The notes: generated from the sequence alone by a model not told the origin. A DNA stretch of 64,000 nt from Symbiodinium natans (GCA_905221605.1 CAJNDS010001369.1:350001-414000), one strand, 5' to 3'. Counted from the stretch's first letter, positions 22,556 through 34,963 are shown. Translations and numbers: made by a program.

Positions 22556-22658
22556 CCAGCCTTCTGGGCCAGCAGGAGAAGGTGGAGGAGAAGGTGGAGG
22601 ATAAGGTGGAGGATAAGGAGGTGAAGGAGGTGAAGGAGCAGAAGGAGGCCGAGTCCTG
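22556..22658 (+). CDS. Charged C-terminal repeat segment of an unidentified protein
   Basis: A frame open to the TGA at 22657-22659 encodes a Lys/Glu/Val repeat (EKVEEKVEDKVEDKEVKEVK) from a purine-rich 12-base repeat. It could be the charged tail of the gene represented by the exons upstream, or only repeat-driven coding. No domain is present. Confidence 0.25.
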
Positions 22659-22699
22659 AAGACGCTGCGCAGACCAGCTCGGACGCGGCTTCCACCTTA

Positions 22700-25600
22700 T
22701 CTGCCTTTCTCCGAATGGAGAACGGCAGAGATGGCCAAGCTCGCAGTTTCGATCAGTTTCGTTCTGTGAGCCCAATCGTAGTAGTGTGACCTCTTTGGGA
22801 ACGCGTCGGTCTTGGAAGCTGCACAAAGTCACAAAAAGAGAGCCGCGGGGCATACACCGGTGTGCACAACTAGGGCCATCGCACCTTCTTGTCTGTGCCT
22901 GACAGTCCGTGGACATGCGCTACTGGGTGAAAAAGTTCTACAGAGATGCCTCGCAATGGAATGATGCCATTGGTGCGCAGCCCAGCGCAGAAGCATGTCA
23001 GTATGCAGTCGCATGGGGCCTGGCACTGCGTCCGAGTCGGGTAATTTGTGCCCAAATACAGGTCCCTTCCAGCAGCAGCAGCAGATGGCAGTGAGTGCCG
23101 TCAGCGCCGGCTCTGCTGATCAGGCCGCTTAAGTTGGTGGTACATGTTTCCTTTGTCTGTGGGTCAGATCTTGTTGAGGGAAGTGCGTTGTGAGGTTCCA
23201 GATATGCCGCAGGTAGTTGTGATCCTTCAGTGCTGCAAACAGGCACCCGAGCTGCCTCCATTGCCTGTGGCACCACGATGACGCGTGACCTCCGACTGCT
23301 CCTACGAAAGGAAGCGTGCTTTTGATTGCATCTCTCTGCATCTGCCGCAGCAGTCGCTGCCACTTTCGCAATATCTGCCCTTATCCAGTACCAGCAAGCC
23401 CGTCATGGCAGTCGCCAGTGGCAAGGGTCACAAAATCAAAGTACAAGACGTATTTGCTCGCAGCAGCAGGCTATGCTTGATACCACCTGTACACTCTATA
23501 GACCCTAAGCTTACCCATTGTAGCACTTCTCAGAGCCTCGCCTTCAGTGTGAGGCACACCGCGTGAATTCCCCGCGCAACTGAGACTGCTTTGAGCGGAC
23601 AGGTGGCTCCACATAAAACGATCAAGATCACTTCAGGATATTTAGATTATTGAGGCTGTTTGAGGCTTTTGACTCACCAGCAAACACATGCAGCCAGTGC
23701 AGCCAGTGCAGCCGTGAGAACTCCCAATTGCCCCCATGGGCCAAAGTGTTGGGGTCGACCTCGCGGAGCAGACTGGCTTCAGGCATCTTCAGGCTGCGCC
23801 AACTTCAAGCCAGTTCCAGATGTCTGTCTGTCAGGCCTGTGGTTGAGAATGGAGCGCACGCGGACGCTTGAACGGACTTGGCGGCAGGGTGGTTGATTCC
23901 GAGTCATGTTGCAAGCTGCTAGTTAATCTAGTTATTGCTAGTTGTGTCGAGGCTGGTGCTCTCGGCCGTGCAGTGAAGGGTTTGGATTCGTTCTGTGTTG
24001 GGTTTTTGGCCGAGGCTGGTGACAAGCGCGATGTGCCGCCACGAGAGCTGGCGCGCCCGGACAAGGTGGGTCATGTGTGGTGTGCAGACCGAGAGCAGTG
24101 TCGAAGCGCGAAGGCGAGCGCTCTGCATGCACTCTGCATGCTCTCAGGGTGAGGAGTCCAGCATCGAAGGCCCCTCAGGCTGGAACTTACCAGCATGAGA
24201 GGAAGCTGTGGACGCTGTGAGGGGACCGAGAATCTCTGGGAATCGAATCCGTCCAGGTGAGCCTTTGAACATCGTTGTCAGGGGTGAGGCGTGCAGCTGC
24301 GGTGGCGGTGTGGCAGGCACAGTAGATGAGTCATGATGAGTGATGCCGACTGCGAAGGCACCTACTTCGTCTGCACCTCGGCTTCTGTGCTTCTCAGGTA
24401 CGTTCCTCGTGCCGAGTATGTCCATCATTTTTCATGCAATCCCTTGAAATGGCAGTTGCCGTTTGAGCAGCATCTGTCCATCATCTGTTATTCTCGTTGC
24501 CGCTTCGGACCCTTGGATTGTTGAGGTCCGTGAGGGCAGAGGCCAGCGGAGGCTCTGGAGCCTCGGCGCCGCTCGGCACACGCATTAGACTCCTCTTGGG
24601 GCGGCTCTTGGGGCAGCTCCTGCCCGATGTCCTTCTAGGACGCCGTCGCTGCCCTCTTCCTGGAGCGGAGGCGGAAGAGGGAGCTGAAGGGGGAGGGATA
24701 TGTCAAAGGGTTCACCCCCTTTTGGCAAGGTGGTTCAGGCCCTTCACGGCCGCTGGGAGGCCATAGCTTTCCCAGCCGATTCAAGCACTTGTTCCTGCGG
24801 CTGTGAGTGTCGTGGATGTGAGGCGCTGCTGCACTTGCCTGGCAGGCGCAGCAATCACAGCAGGCTGCTCATGGGGGTCATGAGAAAACTTCAGAAGCGA
24901 AAGGAAGGGAGTGTGGGTGCGGCTTGCGTAAGGATACTATGTCGTGTGTGTGTGTGTGTGTGTAGCGTGGCGATCCTAAGTGGGGGGATAGCCCTGACGG
25001 CGTGGATATCAACCCCCGCGCCAACTGGTTCCAGCCACCACAAGAACGTGGGGGCGTGCCAAGAGCGCTGGGGCTTGCCCCCAGCCCCCAAGAAGAAATA
25101 AAGCAAGAAAATACTCGTAAAATAGATAAAGTAAGAAAGAAAGAACGAAAGAAAGAACGAGAAGAGAGAAAGAGAGTAGAGCACGACCCGTGGCGGTCCT
25201 TGCGGGGACCATGTTCGCTGGATGAAGGAAAGAAGAGAAAGAGAGGGACCCGTGGATTAAAACTGAAAGGGGTGCAGGGAGTTGCTGAGACCAGTCCAGT
25301 GCCTCCAGCGACCGCGCAGCCGTAAAGGACGCCGCCAAGAACGAGGGAAGCATTCGGACGCACAACCCGACAGGGACACAGTCGCGTTCGGTCCTGTTCG
25401 TGAGCCGCAGCTCGCCGAGCATGCCTTCTACAAACGACAAAAGGCGAGCGGGGACACTGCCACCGAATTCGCGACCGGGTTCGGTGAACCTACAGGGCAA
25501 TTTGTGCGTCGCGTCCCTGATATTGGCAGGGACATCGAGACTGTATTCGGTGAGTGGAGAGGGCAGGTCACCAGGCAGAAGGTGGGGGACAGCGAGCAGG

Positions 25601-26000
25601 CAAAATTTTAAGTGGTCGAGCTGATCCAACAAGCCATCAAGCATGGAGATGCGGGTAGTCACTGAGGTCAAGTCGGCAATGGACCACATCAAGCAAAGAA
25701 TCGACTGCGTTGAAGCAATGAGCGCTGGGAGGAGCTCACGCGCCAAGATTAGAGAAGGGGAGTTTCGCGCTGCCGTCGCTGCAGAGGGGAAGCTGTCGAC
25801 AAGCCCAAGACTAAAGGGGCGGGGCTGTTATGCTAGTGACTCTGCTCCGGCTCCCGAAACTTGAACAGCGGAGGGGGCAGTTTCCAAGACAGCACACGAA
25901 CCGGCGAGGCGCACTATCGGTGGGCTGAGCAATGCAGAAGAAGAAGAAGGAGAATCAGGAGAATCAGGAGAAGAAGGAGAAGAAGGAGAAGAAGAAGAAG
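22700..26000. other. Region without recognisable genes; TG and purine-rich tracts
   Basis: Contains a short (TG)n at about 24945-24965, an A/G-rich stretch at 25080-25180 and (GAA)-type repeats at 25930-26015. The long frames on both strands around 25.0-25.75 kb share the same bases and show no domain, so none is called. Confidence 0.4.
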
Positions 26001-26279
26001 AAGAGAAAGAGAGATGGAGCAGAGAAAATTGTTGAAATAGAGTACCACTTCAGATAGGCTTGCCGCCTATCCTGACACCCTGGTCTCCACTCCTCCGGTT
26101 CCTTCAAGTTCTTCCTGTCTTCACAGAGTCACAGTGCAGTCTTAGCAGGCCTGGCCCCAACAAGTGCAGCTGCCGCCACAGTTCCAGGCACGCTCGGGAA
26201 GCAGCTGGTGTGCATCGAGCCTCTATCCTCGAGTGTCACCACATCCTCAAGAAACACGAACAAGCATTCCGACTTGCGA

Positions 26280-26790
26280 CAATGAATGTCTGGGATGGAT
26301 CTCCAAAGGTTTTCGGCGGCCTCAGTGACCTGTCATCGTCACAGGGACTGGGCCCCACCACTGCTGCAGAGGCCGAGGCGGCAGCGGTTGAAGTCAAAGA
26401 GTGGGTATGCCAGGTATGGGAGTCTGTGGCTATGGGCGGGGTTGCGAAGGGGCGTTGTGAGGGGAGCTTTGAGAGCAGCCTTGTCATGATGTGAAATGGG
26501 CAGAGGCAGAGTGCCAGCGCCGTGCAGCCCAGATTGCCGCACTGCACTGCCAGGCCCCGGCCCGACCCCCCCTCCCCACAACAGCATCTGCAAGACCGCG
26601 ATGTGCCGCGATGTTTGCATCTTGTGAATCCTGTGAGTTACTTGGGCTTTCTGATTTAGGTTGAAGCAGCCCGCAGTGAGCTTGCACAGCTCCGCCGGCC
26701 CTCCGCTGCTGCCGCCATTGCTCTTGCGCAACAGGCTGCAAATGCTGGACAAGTGCCGAAGTCGCCTTGCTTTCGGGCAAGGCGAGGCAG
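26280..26790 (+). CDS. Possible Ala-rich helical exons
   Basis: Two patches have helical coding character. Near 26340-26430 one reads TTAAEAEAAAVEVKEWVCQV. After the acceptor TTTAG at 26650-26659 the other reads VEAARSELAQLRRPSAAAAI. They are in different frames with stops between them. Composition is like the coiled-coil exons at 9.9-11.2 kb. No family is recognised. Confidence 0.3.
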
Positions 26791-26799
26791 CTCATCACG

Positions 26800-28890
26800 G
26801 CCTTCCAACCGGAGTTGGGCGCAGTGAAGGCCCTTAGAAGTCTGAAGCTGCTTCCGCGAGGGTCACTCCTTTCAGCGGGCATGGACGGCAGGCCAAGTTG
26901 GCGCGCACCGCTCATGTGGCCAGCGAGCTTCATTCTTGGTTCGTGACGTCTGGCACTGAAATCAGACAATCCCAAGATCTTTTCGAGTGGCTTGGTTGCT
27001 GTAGGGCCATAAGCCGAGGCATCGCGACAAGATGTCCATAGAGGATCTTTCTTGCATGATCCCGCAATTGACCTTGCAGTTGATGCAGTTGTGCTTGCCG
27101 GTACTATGTACAGTAATGTACGTGCAGGACCCCAGCCGCTCGCCATCAGCACAGCTGCACCACCGATTGCAGCGTCAAACTCTGCTGTTGTCACGTCGAG
27201 TCATCGTCTGCATAGCAATCGCGAGCGACGGTGTGAGTCCACGTGGTATCAGGTCCTGCGAGATTCTCATTGATGGGTTTCGCAGTGTTGCGGAGCGAGT
27301 TGAGGGTGCGGAGCTCAGCGCAAGCACGGCAAGATACGGCAAGTTCCTTCCTCTTTCTGCCTTCCTGCAGGCGTTCTGGAAGTGGCCCTGAAGGCTAGGA
27401 CCTAGGAGAGTCTTCCGATGGAGTCGCCGGATGCATGCCGCCAGGACGCGCAGCCTACTGTGAACATCTCAGGGCTGTGCAGATGCTCATAAATGCTCTG
27501 TCTGCAATGGTTCCAATGGTTCTTGTCTCTTCTTGTCTCGGATGAGGTGTCCGGGAGTCGTCCTGGCCCAACGCCACAAGGAGCCAGGCCAGACAACAAG
27601 AAAAGCGATTGAAGCGGGATCGGTCATGAAGTCTCTGAGGCCAGGGGGTGCAGGAGTGCCGACCTCAGCTTTTTCATGACTCCTATGAGCTCCAAAAACA
27701 TTCCAATGATTAGATGAGTAGCTGCTGAGGTCCCCGGCCTGTGGGTACGAGATCCAGATGGTATGAAAGTCCTCGGTAGTCCGACAGATGCCAGACACAT
27801 CGAAGTCTAGCCGCTTTGCCAAGAAAAAACGTTTGCAGGAATGTGCGGCAGAGCAGGTAATTCGGGCGAGTGGGAGGGAACATCCTTTCTGAATGTCATG
27901 AGTCAAGGCCCGCCGCACGAACATCATTGCGCAATAGGGCAGTCCCACAAGCCAGACCCGAAAGACGGTCAGTCTGCCACGGCTGTGGCTGCGCTTGGAC
28001 GCGGCTTCCGTCTCGCCTCCGAAAGCATTGCCAAATTGCCTCCATCGACATCCCTATCCAACCGTGTTGTTGGCCTTTCCAGTCACGCAAGGATTCCGAA
28101 CTTCCAGGAGAAGTCACTCAAAGCTCCATGCTTGCCCGCGCTTTGTGAGCGATCTTGCAAAAACAACGACGTGCATACTGTAAACTGCCAGAACATGGTC
28201 GGTAAGAACACAATAGCCGTCAATGTTCCGCCCGACAACGGATCAGCGTGTCGCACGTTTCGCGCTACTCGCGTGTTGGCCTCCGGCAGACGCTTGCAAC
28301 AGCATCAATACTCAAGCGGTACGCGCAAGCACGTCCAGCTGAGCACAGTGCTCCGCGGCCCTCTGTCACGGCAGCTCAGTTTCCCGCTTGTTTGGCCTCC
28401 GGCTTTTGCGGCACGGGAGGTGGGCCTCTGCACTGGGACGGCGGCTTGGCAAACTTAGCTGCAAAACGGTGTGCGAGTGGACAGAAATTCCAACGTCGGA
28501 CTCCGCAGCCAAGTTGGCTCACCAGCAGCCTGTGCGGAGTCTGCGCGCAGGGTTCGACATTGAATATCGCGCGCATGGTCAACGAAGAATCGCAAAACGG
28601 ACACGCAGGGAACCTCACCACCTGGGCGCCCATATTCCTTCGAGCCGCCAGGCAACCACGGCATTCCGTCGCGCATGCAAGTGTGTGGAAAAGCATTGTT
28701 GGAAATGCAGGGGTTACGTGCAGCGACTCAGTATCTAGAACGCTGTAAACTCTGAGGCTAACCATGCCTCACGTGGGTCCGAAACAAAAACCATGAGGTA
28801 TCAATGTCCTTCTCGAAAAGGAAGTTTTCACTCTGTCTGCAACATTTTCCCGGAAGCGTTAAGTTGCCCAAGATGCCACAGAACGTGCAT
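26800..28890. other. Region without a recognisable gene
   Basis: Open frames overlap on both strands. A CPFC pair on the minus strand near 28620 might be a relic of a retroelement zinc finger, but nothing else supports it. Confidence 0.35.
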
Positions 28891-28899
28891 GTGTCTGTG

Positions 28900-29935
28900 T
28901 TACTGAAACTCCGATGCAGCACCCCGGCTCCGCTCAGACAAAAACAACCATGTCAAGCCCAGATGCCAGCACTTGCTTAGCGCACAAGACACCTGGCAGC
29001 ACCATTGCAACGAACCCTCTTGAGCTGCAAAAAACCGCAAAAGCTCGGCGAAGTACGCGCAGATGGCACTCCCGAGATGGAAGCCGCTGGCACGGGTCAC
29101 CATCCGCGGCGTGCCCCCGTGCGACCATCCTCTCAGTCGATGCCGTCAGCGCTTTCGATCACGTCGCTGGGGGCTCCATGCTCGGGGCGCTGCTCGCGCG
29201 GCCGGATCTTCAGCCTTCCCTATGTGCGGCAGTTCTACGCCAATGCTCGCGCACATAAAAGTAGTATGACGAAGCTGCCCGCGCACACGACGTGTCCGCT
29301 GATGCCAGTGCCTTATGATGCCTTATGTTTTGGCGCAGCACTGGCGTAGCACAACGCGCTCTGCGATCTGCAAAGCCAGCTCCAAGACTGCGCCTTCCAC
29401 GGCCTCTTGATGCTGCCGCTTGCCGTTGTGGAGCTGATCTCGACGCGTTAGGTGACGCGCTGGGATCATGTGCGGTCGAGGCGTTCCTCTCACGCGCGTT
29501 TGCAGAAACGCCGGAGCCACAGTCGCAGAAATGTCCTCCCTCAACACCCGGCGGCACAACGACCGGCGCATTGAGGTTATCGAACGGGCTACGCTCCTGG
29601 GGAGGAGCCCAGCTCGCCGTCGACACCACGCTCGTCTCGGCCATTGATGCACGCGGTCGCCTGCAGCGCCACCTTCGTAACCCTGTCGGTGCAGCGCGCC
29701 GTATCGCGCGAGGAAGCACCTACCCGGAGCTCTTGCGCGTCCCACCGTCCCGCCTGGTCGTGCTTGCAGGTCGCGACAATGGCGTGCGTAGGCCATCCAG
29801 TTCATCCGACCTCCCCCGCTGTCGAGCAGGGTCTGCACCGCGTGCCAGCAGCACCGCAGCGTCGCCAAGCACCACCTCACCACCTCGACAGCCCACCGCT
29901 GGCCAGTCGCCTGCCCGCACTGTGATGTGACTCCG
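28900..29935 (+). pseudogene. Internally deleted RT/endonuclease retrotransposon copy
   Basis: A decayed member of the same non-LTR family as the copies at 33-44 kb. Around 29125-29215 the frame gives RT motif A (ILSVDAVSAFDHVAGGSML). After a frame change comes PYVRQFYANA. From about 29325 the sequence jumps to the C-terminal part: a degenerate knuckle (CRCGADLDALGDALGSC, the His replaced) and the endonuclease core (GGAQLAVDTTLVSAI), then a TYPELLRVPPSRLVVL stretch to about 29770. RT motifs B and C and the thumb are missing, so the copy cannot be autonomous. The loss of the zinc-binding His and the frameshifts mark it as dead. Confidence 0.7.
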
Positions 29936-30149
29936 AGCAGCACCCGAGAGGCCACTTCCACTCCCGAAAAAAGCCGCCACGCTGCCCAGGGACAGGGGAC
30001 CAAACACTTCTCGTGCTGAGGCAAAAAAACGCTTTGGTCAAAAATCGGCGCCCGCTCCTCCTTGGCTTTTCTGGGGAGTTCCATCCGGCTTACGCAAAGC
30101 TGTGACGCGCGTGGGCCGAGCGTAGCGATTTGTTTTTTCACACCACACG

Positions 30150-30600
30150 GCCCTAGCAATTTTCACTGCAAACGCGGGCAGGCACAGATCCCGCGAGGCG
30201 ACCTGACACGGTCGTGGTATGCCTGGATGGCTGTAGCGCGTACGACTGTATGTCCCGCGCAGCCTTCCTCGCGATGCTGCGCCAAGTTGCCAAGTGGCCC
30301 GGGAGCTTGCGTCCGGATGTTCTATGGCAAGCCGTCCACGTCATGTTGGTGGGACGCGGGAGGGGGACGCGGGAGGGTATTGTGAGCAGGGCGATGCATT
30401 AGCTCCGCCATTGTTCGCGCTAGGACAACAAGATGCTCTTGTCTGCGCGGCCGATTCCTTGGCCAAGCGGAGCCATGCGGTTCGACTGCTCTTGCCCGTC
30501 TGGCCAGCAGTCCTGTCCGACGGCAGGCGAGCGCAAAGGCAAGCGAAGGCGGCGCGCGCAGCACCAGGTGCTGCCAGCCGTGCCAAGTCGGGCAGTCGTG
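30150..30600 (+). pseudogene. RT core fragment, second subfamily
   Basis: Around 30205-30290 the frame encodes RT motif A in the form CLDGCSAYDCMSRAAFLAML. After a frame change, 30375-30445 encodes motif B, EQGDALAPPLFALGQQDAL. The block before B contains a Trp-Trp-Asp pattern corresponding to the finger/palm linker. The FxDD motif C is not found downstream. The AYDCMSR and QGDALAP variants differ from the FDHVSR and QGDPLMP of the main family in this cluster, which suggests a sister lineage. The fragment is short, truncated at both ends and frameshifted. Confidence 0.6.
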
Positions 30601-31128
30601 CCATCCTTGCTCGTGCAAGGTGCTTGGCTTCGTCCGCTTCGTGGAAACATAGCGGCATCCTCACCCCACTGCAATTCTCGGAGGTAGCTGTCGGCCCACA
30701 CCACAAACGCATGTGGATGACGGGGGGATGACGGGGAGTGCATCTGCGCATGCTGCCCAGCGGAACCGGACACCCGCAGCCATGCGCGGACGAAGTCCAC
30801 CGCGGAGCACTGTGTGTGGCGGAACGCCGTAAGCAGGCAGCCAACCCCCGCACTCGCGTGTGGCGGGCCAGAGTGAAATGTCATGCCTGGGACGGAGGTT
30901 CGGGGACGGAGGTTCGGGGGCGCTGGAATGTGCAGGTGCTCCGCTTCCTGTGCGACCTCGTCCGCCTCTGTGCGCAGAGAGCGCTGCAACGATGGTTACC
31001 CCGGTGCGCGGCGAATGTCCGCCAAGGCCGCAGACTTAGACCAGGGCCTGACAAGCGTCAAATTGTTCCTACACCTCATGGACCACGCTTGCGGCCAATT
31101 TGCTGTTTTACCAATACAGTCCACGTAT

Positions 31129-31748
31129 TCACCGCTGGAAACTGGCAGGCGGCAAAACTGCGCAGTCGATCATCCGATGTAGTTGTAAAACAAAAATGTG
31201 TTTGCCAGTTACTTCCTGCACACCATTTGACAGCAGCCGCGGCCCAATTGGGACGTCGCAACCACAGCGTGTACGTGCGACGCTGCATTCAATATGTGTT
31301 TCATCCGTCGTGCTGTGCACCCAACCATCCACAGAGCGAAGCCGTCGTTGTAATGCATCCATTGCATGAGTTTGTGACAGAGTCAACGGCACGACGTGCA
31401 ATCCAAACAGGACGGTTGGAATGAATACTGTATGAACAATTTTCGCAATCAAGGCGATGGACACAGGTTTGTTTGACTTTTGTCGAGGATCTGCACTGAT
31501 GATATGTCGTCCCAAGCATCGCCTCCAGTCAATGCTTCGACCATGTTGTCGCCAACGTTGATGTACATGAGTCCGTCTATGTGGGCTGTAGCACTGATTC
31601 GGCTTTTTGATGCATTACGCCGCCAGGCCAAAACACTTACTTTGAGCTGGGAAAAGAAAAAACAAGTTGGGCCGGTTTGAGTTGGTGCTGACTTCCTGCG
31701 AGACCGGCAACATCGTGCAACCCCCGCCATTGACAGTGACGAGCGCAC
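31129..31748 (-). pseudogene. C-terminal RT fragment of a different LINE-type element
   Basis: Reading the minus strand, the frame at 31515-31129 contains AKIVHTVFIPTVLFGLHVVP, then a segment reading LDALQRRLRSVDGW-like (here MDALQRRLRSVDGW). This is the usual post-palm/thumb pattern of LINE reverse transcriptases (K-x-hydrophobic-P-x-LLYG, then LDxxQRRxLR). Upstream, at 31748-31449, comes HIDGLMYINVGDNMVEAL, which may be the preceding palm segment in another frame. It lacks the endonuclease features of the neighbouring family. Frameshifts separate the pieces. Confidence 0.45.
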
Positions 31749-31974
31749 GTTTGATTTGCATCTTTTCGCAGTCTGATGTTTAGAAATGTTTAGAATGATT
31801 CTAACATTGACGTGACATCATGTTCACTTGCAGTGTGACACCATGTACAGTTGCGTTCTTTGCCTGCTGCTCCAAGAGGCCGACTACAGGCATGCAGGAC
31901 TGACTGACTGACTTAACTTACTTAGTTACTTACTTACTTCGCAGTCTGATGCCGCATCTCGAGCGGCCACACGC

Positions 31975-32230
31975 CGCGCTCGCCTTCACAGTCTGCTCCA
32001 TCACCACTCTTCCGCGTGATTGTGCTGCGACGGTTTCGACTGCCATTGCCAGTCGCACCGCCTGCCCAGGTCGCCTTGACACACTCGGCGACCACAGGGC
32101 TGCATGTGCGACTTCCGGTGTGCTCACGTCTCGAGCCCTCCCTCTCGAGCGGGCGGTGGCGAGGTGTGCCAGGAAACCGGGGGGCGGGTCGCCCGCAACG
32201 TTCGCCTGGCTGAAAAGAGGTCAAAAGGTC
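31975..32230 (+). pseudogene. Zinc-knuckle fragment of the RT/endonuclease family
   Basis: One frame gives RRFRLPLPVAP. After a shift, the next gives CPGRLDTLGDHRAACATSGV followed by LPLERAVARCARKPGG. This matches, segment by segment, the RRLRLPLPLAP / DTFGDHRAAC / GPLERAVARVCREAGA block of the 38-44 kb copy. Only about 250 bases survive; RT and endonuclease core are absent. Confidence 0.6.
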
Positions 32231-32551
32231 AAACCTGAATGCCCGAAGGCGGCGCTTTGAGGTTTCAGGCGAAAACGAAAGGCACAACTTGATCCCGCGC
32301 TTTCGCGGGTAAGCCCTGAGAGGCCCTGAACATCACGCTATACTATTATTACATGGCGTGCACGCCAGTTCCCAAGTTGTTTCCAGCGGCAAAAACGTCC
32401 TCTGGGTCCTGGCTGCCAGAGTCAGAGTCAGGCCTGAAAGCCCGAAGGTGGGGGGTAGGCACTGATGGTCGGGACTTTGAGCTGCCGGAAAATAGGTGCG
32501 CGAACAAATTGAGGTCGGCAGTACATTTCTTGCGACCGCTTGCCAGAAGCC

Positions 32552-32712
32552 GTCGCGCTCACACGCGCACCCGCACACGCACGTGCATGCGCACGTGCAT
32601 GTGCTTGTGCACGTGCACGCGCATGTGCATGCGCCTGCGCATGCGTGCGTGCGTGCGCATGCGAATGCACACGCACACACACGCACACGCACGCGCACAC
32701 GCACTCACTCAC
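32552..32712. repeat. Alternating purine-pyrimidine (CA/CG/TG) tract
   Basis: About 160 bases of nearly strict alternation of purine and pyrimidine with CACGCGCA- and TGTGCATG-type units. It could adopt Z-DNA. The His-, Ala- and Arg-rich frames across it are artefacts. Confidence 0.9.
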
Positions 32713-32930
32713 GGCACTCTGACAAGTCCTCACGTCATGGCCGAGCAGGTGGTCGATTAGGACAACCCCCAGACGCACAGCGGCACCTATGAGGCAACGC
32801 CGCCCCTGGAGAATAGCGATGTTGATGAGTTTGTCGACAAGATCTTGCAGCTCACGTTCATTGCCAGAGCGCGGAGCTTTGCCTCGCTTGATGCGACCAC
32901 CAGCTTTACCGATGGTGCGGAGGCGACATG

Positions 32931-33119
32931 TCAGGGCACACCGCAAAGTGGATCTTGTTCATTTTTTTGGTCGAAGCAACGCGTAGGCCCAGCAACATGT
33001 GTAGTGATGCACTGCAACAAGCCATCCATGGTGTCATGCTCTGCTTGGCAATATGGACACGACATATCATCAACAGGCTGAATCTGAGTCGGGGGCCGCC
33101 AACCACCCAGGCAAGGCAC
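32931..33119 (-). pseudogene. Possible RT zinc-finger tail fragment
   Basis: The minus strand reads MSCPYCQAEHDTMDGLLQC. The Cx2C...H...C spacing with an H/D-T-x-x-LL-x-C pattern is like the C-terminal zinc finger of many LINE polymerases (CPxCxxxxDTxxHLLxxC). Only this block is seen. It could belong with the 31.1-31.7 kb fragment. Confidence 0.3.
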
Positions 33120-33129
33120 ACTGTCCAGT

Positions 33130-34652
33130 TACCACGTGCCGCTTTTGCTTCATGCTGCGGGGCTACTGGAGGACGAAGCAGCCCGAGCGTGGGAGTCGTT
33201 GCCTTGGTTTCCTGCCAGCCGGGCTGCCTTGGGGAACCGCCCGCGGGTGCCACTCCAGGAGCTGGAAGAAGCTGTGGCCCAGCAGGCGCGGGCAGGTGCC
33301 GGGGCCACAGACGCAGAGGCATTCCGTAGGCTCCGCTCAGCGGCACCGTCGGCGGGCATCCCCCTTCAGGTCGCCGTTGCCGCGCTCGCTTCCCCGGACT
33401 ACTATCTGCCAGCAAGCGCGCAAGAGGCTCTCCTTGTGTGCCATGCGGGGGAGGGGGGAGCCGCGGCTGCCGCGCATGGGGCCGCGGCCTTCCCACGCCC
33501 TGTTGGCGTGACAGACGACGGTGGTCTGGCTGGGCGCGACGTGGATGCCTTGATTGCAGGAGTCGCCTTCGTGGTTGCCGCGCTGGCAGAAAGGCGTTCC
33601 AAGCATGACGAGCTCCTGGATGCAGGACATGCAGTCCGCGTGGCTGCTACTCCGGCTGTGCGCGGCCCCGCGGTGCCAGTACCTCCTCCGCACGGTGCCG
33701 CCAAGCGTCACGGACACGTTCGCCACATTTCGCCACCGAACACGACTCAGCCGTTGCGCGTTGCCTCGCCGTCCTGCTGTCGGGGGGAAATGAGCCCATG
33801 GACCTCCCCGCGCTAGCGCAACGGCGAGCAGCCCTGCCGCTGCGCATGGGTGGCCTCGGCCTCGCCTCTGCGGCGGAGCATCGGCGTGCGGCTTACTGGG
33901 CATCCTGGGCGGACACAGCTGTGGCGCTGAGGACCAGCGCGCGTTCGAGACGCTTTTCAGTGACCTTGATCCTGCGTCTCGTGCGCTGCTGCTGTCGCAG
34001 GGGGGGGATGGCGCCAGCTGCGCCCTCACCGTGCTCCCCACCAGTGCCGACCTCGTCGTGCCAGATGCGGAGGACTGCGTCATGCTGCTCCGACGCCTGC
34101 GACTGCCACTCCCCTTCGCGCCCAGGCGTTGTCGCTGCGGCCGGGCCCTTGATACCCTCGCGGATCACCGCACAGCTTGTGCGCAAGTCGGGCTCCTCGC
34201 ACATCGTGCGGGCCCACTCGAGCGGGCAGCGGCGCGCATTTGCACGCGTGGCGGCCAGCGTCGCCCTCCGCGATCTCAACGTTGACGTCCCTGCCACAGA
34301 CGGGCGCCGCATCGAGGTCGTGGCCAACGGCCTGCCCTTGTGGCGCGACGCCCAGATCGCGGTCGACACGACGCTCGTCAGCCCACTGCAGAGGTGCGGA
34401 GAGCCCCGTCCAGGAGCCGACGTTGAGCCTGGTTGCGCGCCTCGCCACGCCGAGGCGCGCTGCGTCATTGGCGGCACTGCGCGCACACGCGCAAACGCTG
34501 CTTGAGACAGTCGTGCGACGCGGGGGATGACCAGGACCTGCCGCTGGGGGATTTGCTCGCCGAGCGCCCAGGGCAGCCGGACTGTGAGCCCTGACGGTAG
34601 CCTCGACCCTTGAACCCAGGACAGCGGGTGCAAAAAGGAGCGAGGGGAAAAA
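33130..34652 (+). pseudogene. Retrotransposon copy B, RT core deleted
   Basis: The 5' part (33136-33480) encodes the helical region that follows the RING domain in the 38-44 kb copy; both end this block with an Ala-Gln-Glu motif (PASAQEALLVC here, AAAAQEVCLQLF there). At about 33500 the sequence jumps to the RT thumb (SAWLLLRLCAAPRCQYLLRT), so motifs 0 to C are missing. Then follow LPLRMGGLGLASAAEHRRAA, a frameshifted CCHC knuckle near 34127-34180, and the endonuclease (DLNVDVPATDGRRIEVVANG then DAQIAVDTTLVSPL, 34275-34395). Stops and shifts abound. The 3' end has the family tail TGCAAAAAGGAGCG followed by a short A run at 34648-34652. It is a dead, probably non-autonomous copy. Confidence 0.75.
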
Positions 34653-34963
34653 TTTGATGTACAGTGGTGCACCCTTTACCCTTACATCGTCTGGGCTTAC
34701 GACCACGTCCAACGTGCATGCATGACGCCTTGGCGCCAGCAAGCGCATGCGTGTGTGCCCTTGCGGAACTCCTCGAGAGAACAACTACCCTACTTCTGAA
34801 GGTGGTGCGAAGACAACCCAGCACCATGGGAACGGGCGCTCACATGACAAGAGGCCACTTGTCGATGCCGTCCTGAAGGCACTTACTCAATTGCCCTCCA
34901 CATCGCAGCCTTCGAAGTTTGTGAGGACGGCTAAGAAGGAGTTGCCAAATGCCTGTTCTTCAC

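Noticed and set aside
25009-25746. Minus-strand frame of 245 codons with hydrophobic stretches
   Set aside because: The same bases are open on the plus strand, the hydrophobic part comes from an A/G-rich tract read in reverse, and no domain or start context supports it.
26484-27194. Minus-strand frame of 236 codons
   Set aside because: Overlaps better helical exon patches on the plus strand; composition is mixed and no motif was found.
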